In this document: positions 54,087 through 63,724 of the stretch, one piece after another
Layout of the letters: each line of letters opens with the position of its first letter
How positions within the stretch are numbered: the first letter of the stretch is position 1
Assembly (NCBI RefSeq): GCF_000730665.1
Contig: NZ_BBIV01000005.1
Span: 62,001 to 126,000 of the forward strand
DNA length: 64,000 nt
Origin: Pseudomonas plecoglossicida NBRC 103162 = DSM 15088
GTDB taxonomy: Bacteria > Pseudomonadota > Gammaproteobacteria > Pseudomonadales > Pseudomonadaceae
Direction: 5' to 3'
The notes under the pieces: model-generated
What the model was told of the DNA's origin: nothing
The model's input: the letters and a program-made list of their open reading frames with translations, nothing else
Database searches by the model: none
Made by a program: the position numbers and the translations under genes

Positions 54087-55403
54087 TCAGTGGTTGAGCT
54101 GACTGGAGAACTGCCCCACTGCATCCACCACCTTCTTCGCCCCTTCCTGAATCTCCACGATCACCCCACCGGTATCCGCCGCCAGCGCCAACCCCTGCTC
54201 GGCCTGGCGTTTGCTGGTATCGATGATGTCCACTGCCGCCTGGGCCAACTGCTCGTTCTGCTGGACCACCTTGGCGATTTCCTCGGTGGCACTGCTGGTG
54301 CGTGACGCCAGCTGACGTACTTCGTCGGCGACCACCGCAAAACCTCGGCCCTGCTCACCGGCGCGGGCGGCTTCGATGGCAGCGTTGAGCGCCAGCAAGT
54401 TGGTCTGCCCGGCGATGTCGCTGATGGTCTTGATGATCGCGCCGATGACCTTGGACTGCTTGTCCAGCGCCTGGATACCTTCGGCGGCGTCCTGCATGGA
54501 GCCTTCCAGCCCGCGCATCACGTCCACCGTCTGGGTCACCACATCGGTGGCCTTGCGGGCGCTGTTGTCAGTCTCCAGCGAAGTGTTGTAGGCAATGTCC
54601 GCAGCCAGGGCCACGGCCTGCTCCTGGTTGACCTGGTCGGTGATGACAGTGGCGAACTTCACCACCTTGTACAGCACATCGTGGGCGTCGAAGATCGGGT
54701 TGTAGGACGCTTCCAGCCACATCGTGCGCCCGTGGGCGTCGACACGCTTGAACCGATCGGCCACGTACTCGCCACGGCGCAGCTGGTCCCAGAACGCCTG
54801 GTAGGCCGCTGAACTGGCCTCTTCCGGCTCGCAGAACATGCGGTGATGCTTGCCGCGCACCTGCTCCAGGCTGTAACCCACCGATTGCAGGAAGCGCTCG
54901 TTGGCCGTCAGCACCTGGCCATCGAGGCTGAACTCGATCACGGCGGTGGAGCGCATCAGCGCCTTGATCAGGCTTTCGTGCTCGCGCGAAGTCTCGATGG
55001 TGCGCGTCAGGTCGCTGGAGTGCATGGAAAAGTGCTTGATGCGTCCGTCACGGGCCTTCACCGGCTGCAGGATCGAGCGCAGCCAGGCTTCCTCGCCATT
55101 GCCACGCAGCAGGCGGAATGCGCCGTTGAGGTGCTCACCACGGCTGATGGCGCTTTTCATGCGCTGGTAGAAGTCGAGCTTTTTCACGTGCGCCGGCACA
55201 ATTTCTTCGATGTTGCGCCCGATCAGTTGCTCGGCACGGTAAAGCATCTCTTTCTCGAAATTGCCGTTGACCTCCTCGATGCGCCCGTCGGGGTCGAGTT
55301 GCAGCACCAGCATTTCGCTGTCCAGGCTGCTCTTGACCTGCTCCACCGACCACAGGGCCTCACGCAGTTCCTGGATTTCTTTCTTGAGCTTGCTGTTGAA
55401 CAT
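54087..55403 (-). CDS. BdlA-like soluble PAS-PAS chemoreceptor
   Basis: 438 residues with no membrane segment or HAMP. PAS1 (about 25-135; [20 protein letters not shown]), PAS2 (about 145-255; [16 protein letters not shown]) and a methyl-accepting signalling domain with the hairpin-tip [20 protein letters not shown]. This is the layout of BdlA, which links cyclic-di-GMP and energy or nutrient cues to biofilm dispersal in P. aeruginosa, and of cytosolic Aer-like receptors. Ligand or cofactor (haem or FAD) cannot be assigned. Confidence 0.88.
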   Translation of the reverse strand: MFNSKLKKEIQELREALWSVEQVKSSLDSEMLVLQLDPDGRIEEVNGNFEKEMLYRAEQLIGRNIEEIVPAHVKKLDFYQRMKSAISRGEHLNGAFRLLRGNGEEAWLRSILQPVKARDGRIKHFSMHSSDLTRTIETSREHESLIKALMRSTAVIEFSLDGQVLTANERFLQSVGYSLEQVRGKHHRMFCEPEEASSAAYQAFWDQLRRGEYVADRFKRVDAHGRTMWLEASYNPIFDAHDVLYKVVKFATVITDQVNQEQAVALAADIAYNTSLETDNSARKATDVVTQTVDVMRGLEGSMQDAAEGIQALDKQSKVIGAIIKTISDIAGQTNLLALNAAIEAARAGEQGRGFAVVADEVRQLASRTSSATEEIAKVVQQNEQLAQAAVDIIDTSKRQAEQGLALAADTGGVIVEIQEGAKKVVDAVGQFSSQLNH

Positions 55404-55580
55404 TCCGCTCTCCTGGGGCGCTTCACCTGATCGAATGCAACTTCATCGGCTGCCTGGCGCGAGTTCTTGAGCTGCACGAAAGGAAAAATTCACACCGTTG
55501 AAATGGCCGGGAATCAACCGTCATGTGCACGTCACATGTGTGTCACAAGCGCGCAATGCCGCAGGCGGAAACTTTTTGTC

Positions 55581-56795
55581 ATGAATACACCTGCCCTATG
55601 CATCACCCTGGTCAGCGAGACCTTTCCACCCGAAATCAACGGGGTAGCCAATACCCTTGGCCGCCTGAGTGACGGTTTGCGCCAGCGCGGCCACCACGTC
55701 GAGATCGTGCGACCGCGCCAGGCGGGCGAAGCGCCTGTGGATAACGACCAGCAACTACTGCTGTGCCGCGGCTGGGCACTGCCAGGCTACCCCGGTCTGC
55801 AGTGGGGCGAAGTGTCGATGCACAGCTTGTTGCGGCGTTGGCGCAAGCTGCGACCGGACGTGCTGTACATCGCCACCGAGGGCCCTCTGGGGCTCAGCGC
55901 GCTGCGCGCAGCCCGGCGCCTGGACATCCCTGTGGTCAGCGGCTTTCATACCAACTTTCCGCAATATTCCGGCCAGTACGGCCTGGGCCTGCTGGCACGC
56001 TTGCTCACCCATTACCTGCGCTGGTTCCACCGGCGCACCATCGCCACCCTGGTACCCAGTGCCAGCCAACGCCTGGAACTGGAGCGCCGCGGCTTCGAAC
56101 GCCTGGCGCTGATGGCCCGCGGCGTCGATGCCTGCCTGTTCAACCCATCAAGGCGCAACCAGGCACTGCGCGATGCCTGGGGGTTGGCTGCGGATGACCT
56201 TGCCGTGCTGCATGTCGGGCGCCTGGCCGCGGAAAAGAACCTGGCCCTGCTTCGACCTTGCATGGCAGCGCTGCAGAAAACTTATCCACATCGGCGCTTG
56301 CGCTTGATCGTGGTGGGTGACGGCCCCCAGCGGGAAAGCCTGGAACAACAGCTTCCAGATGCGCTTTTCTGCGGCGCACAGCGGGGCGAGACCCTGGCCG
56401 AACATTACGCCAGCGGCGACCTGTTCCTGTTCCCGAGCCTGACTGAAACGTTCGGCAACGTGGTGCTCGAAGCCATGGCCTCGGGCCTGGCGGTGGTCGC
56501 CTATGACGAGGCCGCTGCCGCACAGCACATCCGCCATGGTCACAGTGGCGCACTGGCCATGCCCGGTGACCAGGCTGCCTTCGTCGATGCAGCCTGCTGG
56601 TTGCTGGAGGAAAGCGAGACCTTGCGCCGGGTTCGCCTCAACGCTCGTCAGCACGCCAGCCGCCAAGGCTGGCCGGCGATCGTCGAGCAATTCGAGATGC
56701 ACTTGCGCAATGCCTGCCACGCGCTGCCTTGCGAAGCCCCAGTGGCAGACGCGGCCTTGGCCATCAAGCGAGGGTCGACAGCGCCTCGCGGCTGA
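55581..56795 (+). CDS. GT4-family glycosyltransferase
   Basis: 404 residues from ATG 55581. The N-domain has ETFPPEINGVANTLGRL; the C-domain has HVGRLAAEKNL, VVGDGP and the nucleotide-sugar motif TETFGNVVLEAMASG. This resembles glycosyltransferases annotated as mannosyl- or digalactosyl-type (MgtA/SQD2-like). Acceptor unknown: glycolipid or surface polysaccharide are possible. Its 3' end overlaps the convergent oxidoreductase gene by 32 bases. Confidence 0.88.
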   Translation: MNTPALCITLVSETFPPEINGVANTLGRLSDGLRQRGHHVEIVRPRQAGEAPVDNDQQLLLCRGWALPGYPGLQWGEVSMHSLLRRWRKLRPDVLYIATEGPLGLSALRAARRLDIPVVSGFHTNFPQYSGQYGLGLLARLLTHYLRWFHRRTIATLVPSASQRLELERRGFERLALMARGVDACLFNPSRRNQALRDAWGLAADDLAVLHVGRLAAEKNLALLRPCMAALQKTYPHRRLRLIVVGDGPQRESLEQQLPDALFCGAQRGETLAEHYASGDLFLFPSLTETFGNVVLEAMASGLAVVAYDEAAAAQHIRHGHSGALAMPGDQAAFVDAACWLLEESETLRRVRLNARQHASRQGWPAIVEQFEMHLRNACHALPCEAPVADAALAIKRGSTAPRG

Positions 56796-57867
56796 ACGGC
56801 AGCACCTGCGCCTCACGACCTTCGCGGATTTTCTGCGCCCATTCGGCATCCACCAGCAGTGCCCGGCCCACCGCGACCAGGTCGAACTCCTCGTCGCCCA
56901 GTCGACGCAACAGGCCCTCCAGACTGGCCGGCTTGGCCACCTTGTCGGTATCGACCATGAACTGCAGAAACTCGCCGTCGAGCCCCACGCTGCCCACGGT
57001 AATGGTCGGCTTGCCGGTCAATTGGCGCGTCCAGCCGGCCAGGTTCAATGTCGAGCCTTCGAACTCCGGTTCCCAGAAACGGCGGGTGGAGCAGTGGAAG
57101 ATGTCCACGCCGGCCTCGGACAATGGCTGGAGGAACGCTGCCAGGGCCTCTGGCGTTTCGACCAGGCGCGCACTGTAATCCTGCTGCTTCCATTGCGAGA
57201 AGCGGAAGATGATCGGGAAGTCCGGCCCCACGGCCGCCCGCACGGCGCGGATCAGCTCGATCGCAAAGCGCGAACGCCCGGCCAGATCGCCGCCGTACTC
57301 ATCGTCGCGGCGGTTGCTGGCTTCCCAGAAGAACTGGTCGATCAGGTAACCATGGGCACCGTGGATCTCCACGCCGTCCATGCCGATGGCCTGGGCATCG
57401 CGAGCAGCCTGGGCGAATGCGCCGATCACATCGAAGATATCGTCATGGCTCATGCCCTGCACCAGCACCTGGCCATCCTTGATCTTGCCACTCGGCCCGT
57501 AGCCCGGCACGCCGGCATCCGGTTCGGTGCCCAGGCGGCGCACTGCGCCGACGTGCCACAGCTGCGGGACGATACGCCCGCCTTCGGCATGCACCGCATC
57601 GACCACCTGCTTCCAGCCGGCGAGGGCGTCTTCGCCATGGAAGCGCGGGACATTGGGGTAACCGTTGGCGGCCTTGTGGCCGACCGTGGTGCCTTCGGTG
57701 ATGATCAGCCCCACGCCTGCGGCAGCACGGCGACGGTAGTACTCGACCACGCCATCGTGAGGTACGCCACCAGGGCAGAAGGTACGGGTCATGGGGGCCA
57801 TGACCACACGGGTCGGCAGCTCGAGCGCGCCGAGGGTGAACGGCTGGAACAGTGGATTGCTGGACAT
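56764..57867 (-). CDS. Old-yellow-enzyme-type NADH:flavin oxidoreductase
   Basis: 367 residues from ATG 57867. A TIM-barrel flavoprotein starting LFQPFTLGALELPTRVVMAP, with the active region IHGAHGYLIDQFF followed by SNRRDDEYGGDLAGRSRF and VGRALLVDAEW. It binds FMN and reduces activated alkenes such as enones. Substrate unknown. The longer frame upstream has no family similarity. Confidence 0.9.
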   Translation of the reverse strand: MSSNPLFQPFTLGALELPTRVVMAPMTRTFCPGGVPHDGVVEYYRRRAAAGVGLIITEGTTVGHKAANGYPNVPRFHGEDALAGWKQVVDAVHAEGGRIVPQLWHVGAVRRLGTEPDAGVPGYGPSGKIKDGQVLVQGMSHDDIFDVIGAFAQAARDAQAIGMDGVEIHGAHGYLIDQFFWEASNRRDDEYGGDLAGRSRFAIELIRAVRAAVGPDFPIIFRFSQWKQQDYSARLVETPEALAAFLQPLSEAGVDIFHCSTRRFWEPEFEGSTLNLAGWTRQLTGKPTITVGSVGLDGEFLQFMVDTDKVAKPASLEGLLRRLGDEEFDLVAVGRALLVDAEWAQKIREGREAQVLPFSREALSTLA

Positions 57868-57989
57868 TGGCACTTCCGTCTGGAGGGGAAATGCGCCTGA
57901 GGTTAGGGGCAGCCGGGAGCTGAGCCCAGCATTATTGATTTGAGTGATTCTGCTGTATCGCCGGGACCGCTTCGCGCCCCATTGCCGCG

Positions 57990-58058
57990 GTTCGTCGCCA
58001 CGGCAAGCCGGCTCCCACACGATCTGCAGTGCTGCTGGACCTGTGGGAGCAAGCCTGC
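57990..58058. repeat. REP element with inverted partial copy
   Basis: GTCGCCACGGCAAGCCGGCT then CCCACAC, and about 20 bases later CCTGTGGGAGCAAGCCTGCTT in the opposite orientation, upstream of the oxidoreductase gene and next to the gpx stop. Confidence 0.65.
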
Positions 58059-58541
58059 TTAGACCAAGGCCTTTTCGATGGCCTGCACCACCGCCGGATC
58101 ATCTGGCGCGGTACGCGGCGCGAATCGCGCCAGCACGCGTCCATCCTTGCCCACCAGGAATTTCTCGAAATTCCAGGTGATGTCCCCCGGAAACTCGGCC
58201 CCCTCACCCGCCAGCAACCGGTACAGCGAGTGGCGCTGCGGCCCGTTGACCTCGAGCTTGGCCCCCAGCGGGAAGCTCACCCCATAGTTGAGGCGGCAGA
58301 AATCCTGGATTTCCTTTTCGCTGCCAGGCTCCTGGCCGGCGAACTGGTTGCAAGGCAGGCCCAGCACATTGAAGCCTTTGCCCTTGAACTGCTGCTGGAG
58401 CTTCTCCAGTGAGGCGTATTGCGGTGTCAGACCGCATTTGGACGCGACATTGACCACCAGCACCACCTGGCCCTTGAACGGTGCCAGGGGCAGATCCTGG
58501 CCGTCCAGCGCCTTCAATGTCAGGTCGTGAAATGCACTCAT
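58059..58541 (-). CDS. Glutathione peroxidase
   Basis: 160 residues from ATG 58541. It has the catalytic motif NVASKCGLTPQY with a cysteine in the selenocysteine position, LGLPCNQFAGQEPG with the second cysteine, and WNFEKFLV. It reduces hydroperoxides; cysteine-type bacterial enzymes usually rely on thioredoxin. Normal length. Confidence 0.94.
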   Translation of the reverse strand: MSAFHDLTLKALDGQDLPLAPFKGQVVLVVNVASKCGLTPQYASLEKLQQQFKGKGFNVLGLPCNQFAGQEPGSEKEIQDFCRLNYGVSFPLGAKLEVNGPQRHSLYRLLAGEGAEFPGDITWNFEKFLVGKDGRVLARFAPRTAPDDPAVVQAIEKALV

Positions 58542-58684
58542 GTTGTATCCCCTCTCAGGTTCCCGGTTGCCGCAGGGGCGAATTGCGCCCACTAAAAAGG
58601 CGCTCATCCAAGCCGTGACCTCCCTCGGGGAGGCGTGTCGGCTTGTCCGAGCGCCTGGCGACCTTCTGAGCTTAGCGCAGAAAA

Positions 58685-59170
58685 TCAGTGGTGATGGCCA
58701 CCTTCGCCATGGATGTGGCGGTGAGCGATTTCTTCTTCGCTGGCATCACGCACATCGACCACCTTGACCTGGAAGGTCAGGCGCTGGCCAGCCAGCGGGT
58801 GGTTGCCGTCTACAGTCACGTCGTCGCCGTCGAGGTCACGGATGGTGACGATCTGCATCTGGCCGTCCGGCGCCGATGCGTGGAACTGCATGCCCACTTC
58901 CAGTTCGTCGACGCCTTCGAACATGCTGCGGTTCAGGGTGCTGACCAGCTCGGCCAGGTACTCGCCGTAGGCATCTTCCGGCTCGATGGTGACGTTCAGC
59001 TCGTCGCCAGCTTGCTTGCCTTCCAGGGCTTTTTCCAGGCCCGGGATGATGTTCTGGGCACCGTGCAGGTAGACCAGCGGCGCGCCACCGGCGGAGCTGT
59101 CGATGGTCTCCCCGGCGTCGTTGGTCAGGGTATAGTCGATGGAGACAGCCTTGTTGGCGGCGATCAGCAT
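58685..59170 (-). CDS. slyD: FKBP-type peptidyl-prolyl isomerase SlyD
   Basis: 161 residues. FKBP half domains flank an IF chaperone insert (LVYLHGAQNIIPGLEKALEG, EPEDAYGEY, NHPLAGQRLTFQV), and the tail is histidine-rich (AHRHIHGEGGHHH), as expected for a metal-binding SlyD. It assists folding and may deliver nickel. The initiating ATG (59170-59168) shares CATG with a possible start of the next gene on the other strand. Confidence 0.93.
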   Translation of the reverse strand: MLIAANKAVSIDYTLTNDAGETIDSSAGGAPLVYLHGAQNIIPGLEKALEGKQAGDELNVTIEPEDAYGEYLAELVSTLNRSMFEGVDELEVGMQFHASAPDGQMQIVTIRDLDGDDVTVDGNHPLAGQRLTFQVKVVDVRDASEEEIAHRHIHGEGGHHH

Positions 59171-59471
59171 GGGGCAAGACCTTTTGCAAAAGTATGTAGA
59201 GCCCACAAGTGTAACCAACGCATCGCCCGATTGCGAACGCAGCAAGGGCGAGGAGCGACCCATCAGTCGGATCATCGGCTTCCACCAGGACGATGAAGGC
59301 CACTGGGTGGTCACGCTTTCCTGCGGCCATACCCAGCACCTGCGCCACCAGCCGCCGTGGCAGGCACGCCCGTGGGTGCTTGACCCTGCGCAACGGGCGC
59401 AGCGCATCGGCCAGGCTTTCGCGTGTGGCTGGTGTGCACGGCAGGCCGATAGCGCTACCCTTGGCCGTTGA
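59169..59471 (+). CDS. DUF3565 protein
   Basis: About 100 residues. The core from about residue 33 (ISRIIGFHQDDEGHWV, LSCGHTQHLRHQPPW, GWCAR) matches DUF3565, short proteins of unknown function with a Cys/His pattern that may bind metal. Start uncertain: ATG 59169 overlaps the slyD start on the other strand, and the family core begins only near 59260. Its stop is about 30 bases before pta. Confidence 0.8.
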   Translation: MGQDLLQKYVEPTSVTNASPDCERSKGEERPISRIIGFHQDDEGHWVVTLSCGHTQHLRHQPPWQARPWVLDPAQRAQRIGQAFACGWCARQADSATLGR

Positions 59472-59500
59472 CTCCTTGCAACGCTTATTTCGAGAAGCAC

Positions 59501-61588
59501 ATGCAGACATTTTTCATCGCGCCGACCGATTTCGGCGTCGGCCTGACCTCCATCAGCCTGGGCCTGGTGCGCACCCTGGAGCGCGCCGGGCTCAAGGTCG
59601 GCTTCTTCAAGCCGATCGCCCAGCCGCACCCTGGCGACACTGGCCCGGAACGCTCCACCGAGCTGGTCGCCCGCACCCACGGCATCAAGCCGCCCATGCC
59701 CCTGAGCCTGGCCCAGGTCGAGCGCATGCTCGGCGATGGCCAGCTCGACGAATTGCTCGAGGCGATCATCAGCCTCTACCAGCAAGCCTGCGTCGGCAAT
59801 GACGTGGTGGTGGTCGAAGGCATGGTGCCGACCCGCCATGCCAGCTATGCGGCCCGGGTCAACCTGCACCTGGCCAAGAGCCTGGACGCCGAGGTGATCC
59901 TGGTCTCGGCGCCGGAAAACGAAGTGCTCAGCGAACTGTCCGGGCGCGTCGAGCTGCAGGCCCAACTGTTCGGCGGCCCGCGCGACCCGAAAGTGCTCGG
60001 GGTGATCCTCAACAAGGTGCGCACCGACGAAAGCATGGCCGACTTCGCCACGCGCCTGCGCGAACATTCGCCCTTGCTGCGTGGCAACGACTTCCGCCTG
60101 CTCGGCTGCATCCCCTTCCAGCCCGAACTGAACGCCCCGCGCACCCGCGACGTGGCCGAACTGCTCGGTGCCCAGGTGCTCAATGCCGGTGACTACGAGC
60201 AGCGGCGCATGAACAAGATCATCATCTGCGCCCGTACCGTGGCCAATACCGTGCCGCTGCTGACCCCGGGCACCCTGGTGGTCACCCCCGGCGATCGCGA
60301 CGACATCATCCTGGCCGTGAGCCTGGCGGCGATCAATGGCGTGCCCTTGGCCGGCCTGCTGCTGACCAGCGACAGCAAGCCCGATGCACGTATTCTCGGC
60401 CTGTGCCGTGGTGCCTTGCAGGCCGGGTTGCCGATCCTGTCGGTCAGCACCGGCTCCTACGACACCGCCAACCAGCTCAATTCGCTGAATCGCGAAATCC
60501 CGGTGGACGACCGCGAACGCGCCGAGTTCATCACCGATTTCGTCGCCAGCCACCTGGATGCCGCCTGGCTGCACCAGCGCTGCGGCACACCTCGCGAGCT
60601 GCGCCTGTCGCCTGCAGTATTCCGCTACCAGCTGATCCAGCGGGCCCAGCAGGCCAACAAACGCATCGTCCTGCCGGAAGGCGCCGAGCCCCTACTGGTA
60701 CAGGCCGCGGCGATCTGCCAGGCGCGCGGCATCGCCCGCTGCGTACTGCTGGCCAAGCCCGAAGCCGTGGAGGCCGTGGCCCGTGCCCAGGGCATCAGCC
60801 TGCCAGCCGACCTGGAAATACTCGACCCTGACCTGATTCGCGGCCGCTATGTCGAACCGATGGTCGACCTGCGCAAGAGCAAGAACCTCAACGCGCCCAT
60901 GGCCGAACAGCAGTTGGAGGACCCGGTGGTGATCGGCACCATGATGCTGGCGCTGGACGAAGTCGATGGTCTGGTCTCGGGCCTGGTCCACTCCACCGCC
61001 AACACCATTCGCCCTGCCCTGCAGCTGATCAAGACCGCCCCGGGTGCCAGCCTGGTGTCATCTGTGTACTTCATGCTGTTTCCCGAGCAGGTGCTGGTGT
61101 ACGGCGACTGTGTGATGAACCCGCATCCCAGTGCCGGGGAGCTCGCGGAAATCGCCCGGCAGAGTGCCGAGTCGGCGCACGCCTTCGGCATTGCGCCCAG
61201 GGTGGCGATGATCAGTTACTCGAGCGATTCGGCGAGCGACGAGGAAGTGCAGAAGGTGCGCGAGGCGACGCGCCTGGCACAAACCGCGGACCACGGCTTG
61301 CTGATCGACGGGCCGCTGCAGTACGACGCCGCTGCCAACCCGCAGATTGCCCGCGAGCTGGCGCCGCAAAGCCCGGTGGCCGGGCGCGCGACGGTGTTCG
61401 TGTTCCCTGACCTGAATACCGGAAACACCACCCACAAGGCGGTGCAACGCAGTGCCGACGGGGTCAGCCTGGGGCCGATGCTGCAAGGCTTGCGCAAGCC
61501 GGTCAACGACCTGCCGCGGGGGGCGCAGGTGGACGATATCGTGCATACCATCGCCCTGACCGCCATTCAGGCCAGCACTCACCCATAA
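59501..61588 (+). CDS. pta: Phosphate acetyltransferase
   Basis: 695 residues from ATG 59501. The N-terminal P-loop-like region (about 1-200; FFIAPTDFGVGLTSISLG) and DRTGG domain precede the catalytic PTA_PTB domain (about 375-695; KRIVLPEGAEPLLVQAA, DGLVSGLVHSTANTIRPALQ, PRVAMISYSS). It interconverts acetyl-CoA and acetyl phosphate. The long class II form is normal for Pseudomonas. No ackA is adjacent within the window. Confidence 0.96.
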   Translation: MQTFFIAPTDFGVGLTSISLGLVRTLERAGLKVGFFKPIAQPHPGDTGPERSTELVARTHGIKPPMPLSLAQVERMLGDGQLDELLEAIISLYQQACVGNDVVVVEGMVPTRHASYAARVNLHLAKSLDAEVILVSAPENEVLSELSGRVELQAQLFGGPRDPKVLGVILNKVRTDESMADFATRLREHSPLLRGNDFRLLGCIPFQPELNAPRTRDVAELLGAQVLNAGDYEQRRMNKIIICARTVANTVPLLTPGTLVVTPGDRDDIILAVSLAAINGVPLAGLLLTSDSKPDARILGLCRGALQAGLPILSVSTGSYDTANQLNSLNREIPVDDRERAEFITDFVASHLDAAWLHQRCGTPRELRLSPAVFRYQLIQRAQQANKRIVLPEGAEPLLVQAAAICQARGIARCVLLAKPEAVEAVARAQGISLPADLEILDPDLIRGRYVEPMVDLRKSKNLNAPMAEQQLEDPVVIGTMMLALDEVDGLVSGLVHSTANTIRPALQLIKTAPGASLVSSVYFMLFPEQVLVYGDCVMNPHPSAGELAEIARQSAESAHAFGIAPRVAMISYSSDSASDEEVQKVREATRLAQTADHGLLIDGPLQYDAAANPQIARELAPQSPVAGRATVFVFPDLNTGNTTHKAVQRSADGVSLGPMLQGLRKPVNDLPRGAQVDDIVHTIALTAIQASTHP

Positions 61589-61591
61589 ACG

Positions 61592-61618
61592 CATCGGGGC
61601 CGCAATGCGGCCCCGATG
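61592..61618. terminator. Strong bidirectional hairpin between pta and the OmpA-like gene
   Basis: CATCGGGGCCGC (61592-61603), loop AAT, GCGGCCCCGATG (61607-61618): a perfect 12-base-pair stem between convergent genes. No T-run, so efficiency relies on the stem. Confidence 0.75.
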
Positions 61619-61634
61619 TCAGGTCAGATCAGGA

Positions 61635-62348
61635 TTACTGCTGAACCTGCCCCTGCTGGTACTCCTGGCCTGGAATCGGCTTCAGGTTGACCTCCACCCG
61701 GCGGTTCTGCGCCCGGCCATTGGCGTCGGCGTTGCTGGCGATCGGCTGATCCGGGCCCATGCCGCGTACCGATACGCGCGAGGCATCGACGCCCTGCGAG
61801 GTCAGGTAGCTGCTGACTGCCTGGGCGCGGCGCTGCGACAGGTCCATGTTGTGCTGGCGGCTGCCGGTGCTGTCGGTAAAGCCAACCACTTCGATGGTGT
61901 TCTGGTTGAACTGCTTGAACGAACCCGCCAGGTTGTTCAACGGCGCGTAGAAGCTCTGGGAAATGTTCGCCGAATCGGTGGCGAAGGTGATGTTGCCCGG
62001 CATGATCAGCTTGATCTGGTCACCCTGGCGCTGCACTTCGACGCCGGTGTTGGCCATTTTCGCGCGCAGCTCGGCTTCCTGCTTGTCGGCGTAGTAGCCA
62101 TAGCCGGCAGCGGCGGCACCGACAGCAGCGGCGCCGATCAGAGCACCCTTGCCACGGTTGTCGTGATCGATGGCGGCACCGGCGATAGCGCCGGCCAGCG
62201 CACCCAGGCCGCCGTACTTGGCGGTCTTGCTCATCCCGGTGGAACCGCCCTGCGCCTGACCTTGGCTGTCATAAGGATTCTGGCCGGCGCAGCCGGTCAT
62301 CAGGGCTGCAGCGGTTGCGACGATAATCAGACGACGCATGGTGAACAT
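61635..62348 (-). CDS. OmpA-family lipoprotein (YiaD-like)
   Basis: 237 residues from ATG 62348, chosen because AGGAG lies 7 bases upstream; an internal ATG at 62339 is also possible. Lipobox LMTGC anchors the mature protein in a membrane. A glycine-zipper segment (GGLGALAGAIAGAAID, GALIGAAAVGAAAAGYG) precedes the peptidoglycan-binding OmpA domain (about 115-225; VVGFTDSTGS, DLSQRRAQAV, NRRVEV). It links outer membrane and cell wall. Confidence 0.92.
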   Translation of the reverse strand: MFTMRRLIIVATAAALMTGCAGQNPYDSQGQAQGGSTGMSKTAKYGGLGALAGAIAGAAIDHDNRGKGALIGAAAVGAAAAGYGYYADKQEAELRAKMANTGVEVQRQGDQIKLIMPGNITFATDSANISQSFYAPLNNLAGSFKQFNQNTIEVVGFTDSTGSRQHNMDLSQRRAQAVSSYLTSQGVDASRVSVRGMGPDQPIASNADANGRAQNRRVEVNLKPIPGQEYQQGQVQQ

Positions 62349-62457
62349 GGACAAGCTCCTACAAAAATTCAGTTGTGCGGCAGATCGCAGATGGATCGAT
62401 GCCAGCCTTGGATTGCGTGAAGGCAAAATAATTCCATGAAACGACGTTCATGCACGT

Positions 62458-63102
62458 TCATGCCCGCACGAACGGGTTCTCGCGCATCTCGTCACCCAGC
62501 CGGGTATCGGGCCCGTGGCCGGTGACCACGATGGCCTCTTCATCCAGGCGGTACAGGCGCTCCTTGATCGAGCGAACGATGGCGCGCTGGTCGCCGCCCC
62601 ACAGATCGGTACGGCCGATACCACGGCGGAACAGGGTATCACCGGCGATCAGCAGTTTCGCGTCGGCGAACCAGAAACTCATCGAACCCGGGGTATGCCC
62701 CGGCGTGTGCAAGGCCACGCCGCAGCCACAGGCCAGCTCTTCGTCATCACCGAGCCAGCGGTCAGGCGAAGGCACCGGGGTATAGGGCACGCCGAACATC
62801 TGGCACTGCATTTCCAGGTTGTCCCACAGGGACTGGTCATCCTTGTGCAGGTGCAACGTGGCACCGGTGAGCGCCTTGAGCTTGCCCGAGGCGAGGAAAT
62901 GATCGAAGTGCGCGTGGGTGTGGATGATGCTCACCAGGGTCAGGCCGTGGGCCTGCAGGCGGGCAAGAATCTTCTCCGGATCGCCGCCCGGATCGACGAC
63001 GATGGCCTTCTTGGTCAGTGGGTCGCCGATCAGCGTGCAGTTGCACTGCAGAGGGCCTACGGGGAAGGTTTCGCGGATCAGGGCAAGCGATGTGTTTTCC
63101 AT
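62458..63102 (-). CDS. Metallo-beta-lactamase-fold hydrolase (glyoxalase II-like)
   Basis: 214 residues with the metal motif THAHFDH, the third histidine in HTPGHTPGSMSF, the bridging Asp in IAGDTLF and the last histidine in VTGHGPDT. The set matches glyoxalase II and related thioesterases, but the length is short for true GloB (about 255), so a hydroxyacyl-thiol or other small substrate is likely. Confidence 0.88.
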   Translation of the reverse strand: MENTSLALIRETFPVGPLQCNCTLIGDPLTKKAIVVDPGGDPEKILARLQAHGLTLVSIIHTHAHFDHFLASGKLKALTGATLHLHKDDQSLWDNLEMQCQMFGVPYTPVPSPDRWLGDDEELACGCGVALHTPGHTPGSMSFWFADAKLLIAGDTLFRRGIGRTDLWGGDQRAIVRSIKERLYRLDEEAIVVTGHGPDTRLGDEMRENPFVRA

Positions 63103-63111
63103 GAGAACCGA

Positions 63112-63459
63112 TCAATCGAATAGCGTTTGAATGCGAGCCAGCGCGTCGAGGATTACCACCTCCGGAACCGACTCGATACGTTTGGCACCTCGGGCTTCAA
63201 GGTCGACCGTGCGAATTTGATTGCAAAGCATTACACCTTGGGTCTGCGTACCCGCCCCGCTCAGGGTAACCGCAAAACCGGCATGCCTGGCAAAATCCGC
63301 ACCCTGGGATATGGGAACGATCACGGCGAGCCCCGAGGCGTTGAAGGCTGCCGGCGAGATTACCAAGGCCGGACGGCCGCTCCCCTGTTGTTCCCGACCA
63401 ACCGTCGGGTCGACGTTGATTCGAACGATGTCGCCCCTTGCGAACCTGGCCCGCTTCAC
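63112..63459 (-). CDS. MazF/ChpB-type toxin (mRNA interferase)
   Basis: 115 residues of the MazF/PemK fold: FARGDIVRINVDPTVGREQQ, GRPALVISPAAFN, VIVPISQG and GVMLCNQIRTVDL. MazF toxins cut single-stranded RNA at short motifs. The antitoxin gene overlaps upstream by ATGA. Cleavage motif not predictable here. Confidence 0.9.
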   Translation of the reverse strand: MKRARFARGDIVRINVDPTVGREQQGSGRPALVISPAAFNASGLAVIVPISQGADFARHAGFAVTLSGAGTQTQGVMLCNQIRTVDLEARGAKRIESVPEVVILDALARIQTLFD

Positions 63460-63710
63460 ACTTCGCGCCCTACTGGGCGCATTGCGTTCCAGTCGGCCAT
63501 GTCCTCGGGCTCGGGCGCATTCAGGTCACATTGCGCCATGAGCTCTTCAAGCGTGTACTTGGGCTTGGGCCTCACGGGCTTGAGAACCAGCGTTTCGCCG
63601 GTCGTATCCAGGCTCAGGGTCGAGCCGACACCGAGGCGCATCTGTTTGAGCACTGCTGCTGGCAGGCGAATGGCGGCACTATTGCCCCACTGCTGAATCT
63701 TGATCTGCAT
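63456..63710 (-). CDS. MazE/ChpS-type antitoxin
   Basis: 84 residues from ATG 63710, with GGAGA upstream, chosen over an upstream ATG at 63734. A SpoVT/AbrB-type DNA-binding domain (MQIKIQQWGNSAAIRLPAAV) precedes an acidic C-terminal tail (NAPEPEDMADW) that would thread into MazF. Paired with the toxin by ATGA overlap. Inverted and direct GTAGA repeats upstream suggest autoregulation. Confidence 0.9.
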   Translation of the reverse strand: MQIKIQQWGNSAAIRLPAAVLKQMRLGVGSTLSLDTTGETLVLKPVRPKPKYTLEELMAQCDLNAPEPEDMADWNAMRPVGREV

Positions 63711-63724
63711 GAGTATCTCCAAAG

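Noticed and set aside
59171..60574. Upstream extension of the slyD frame to 629 codons
   Set aside because: The extension is antisense to pta and the DUF3565 gene; SlyD begins at the ATG at 59170.
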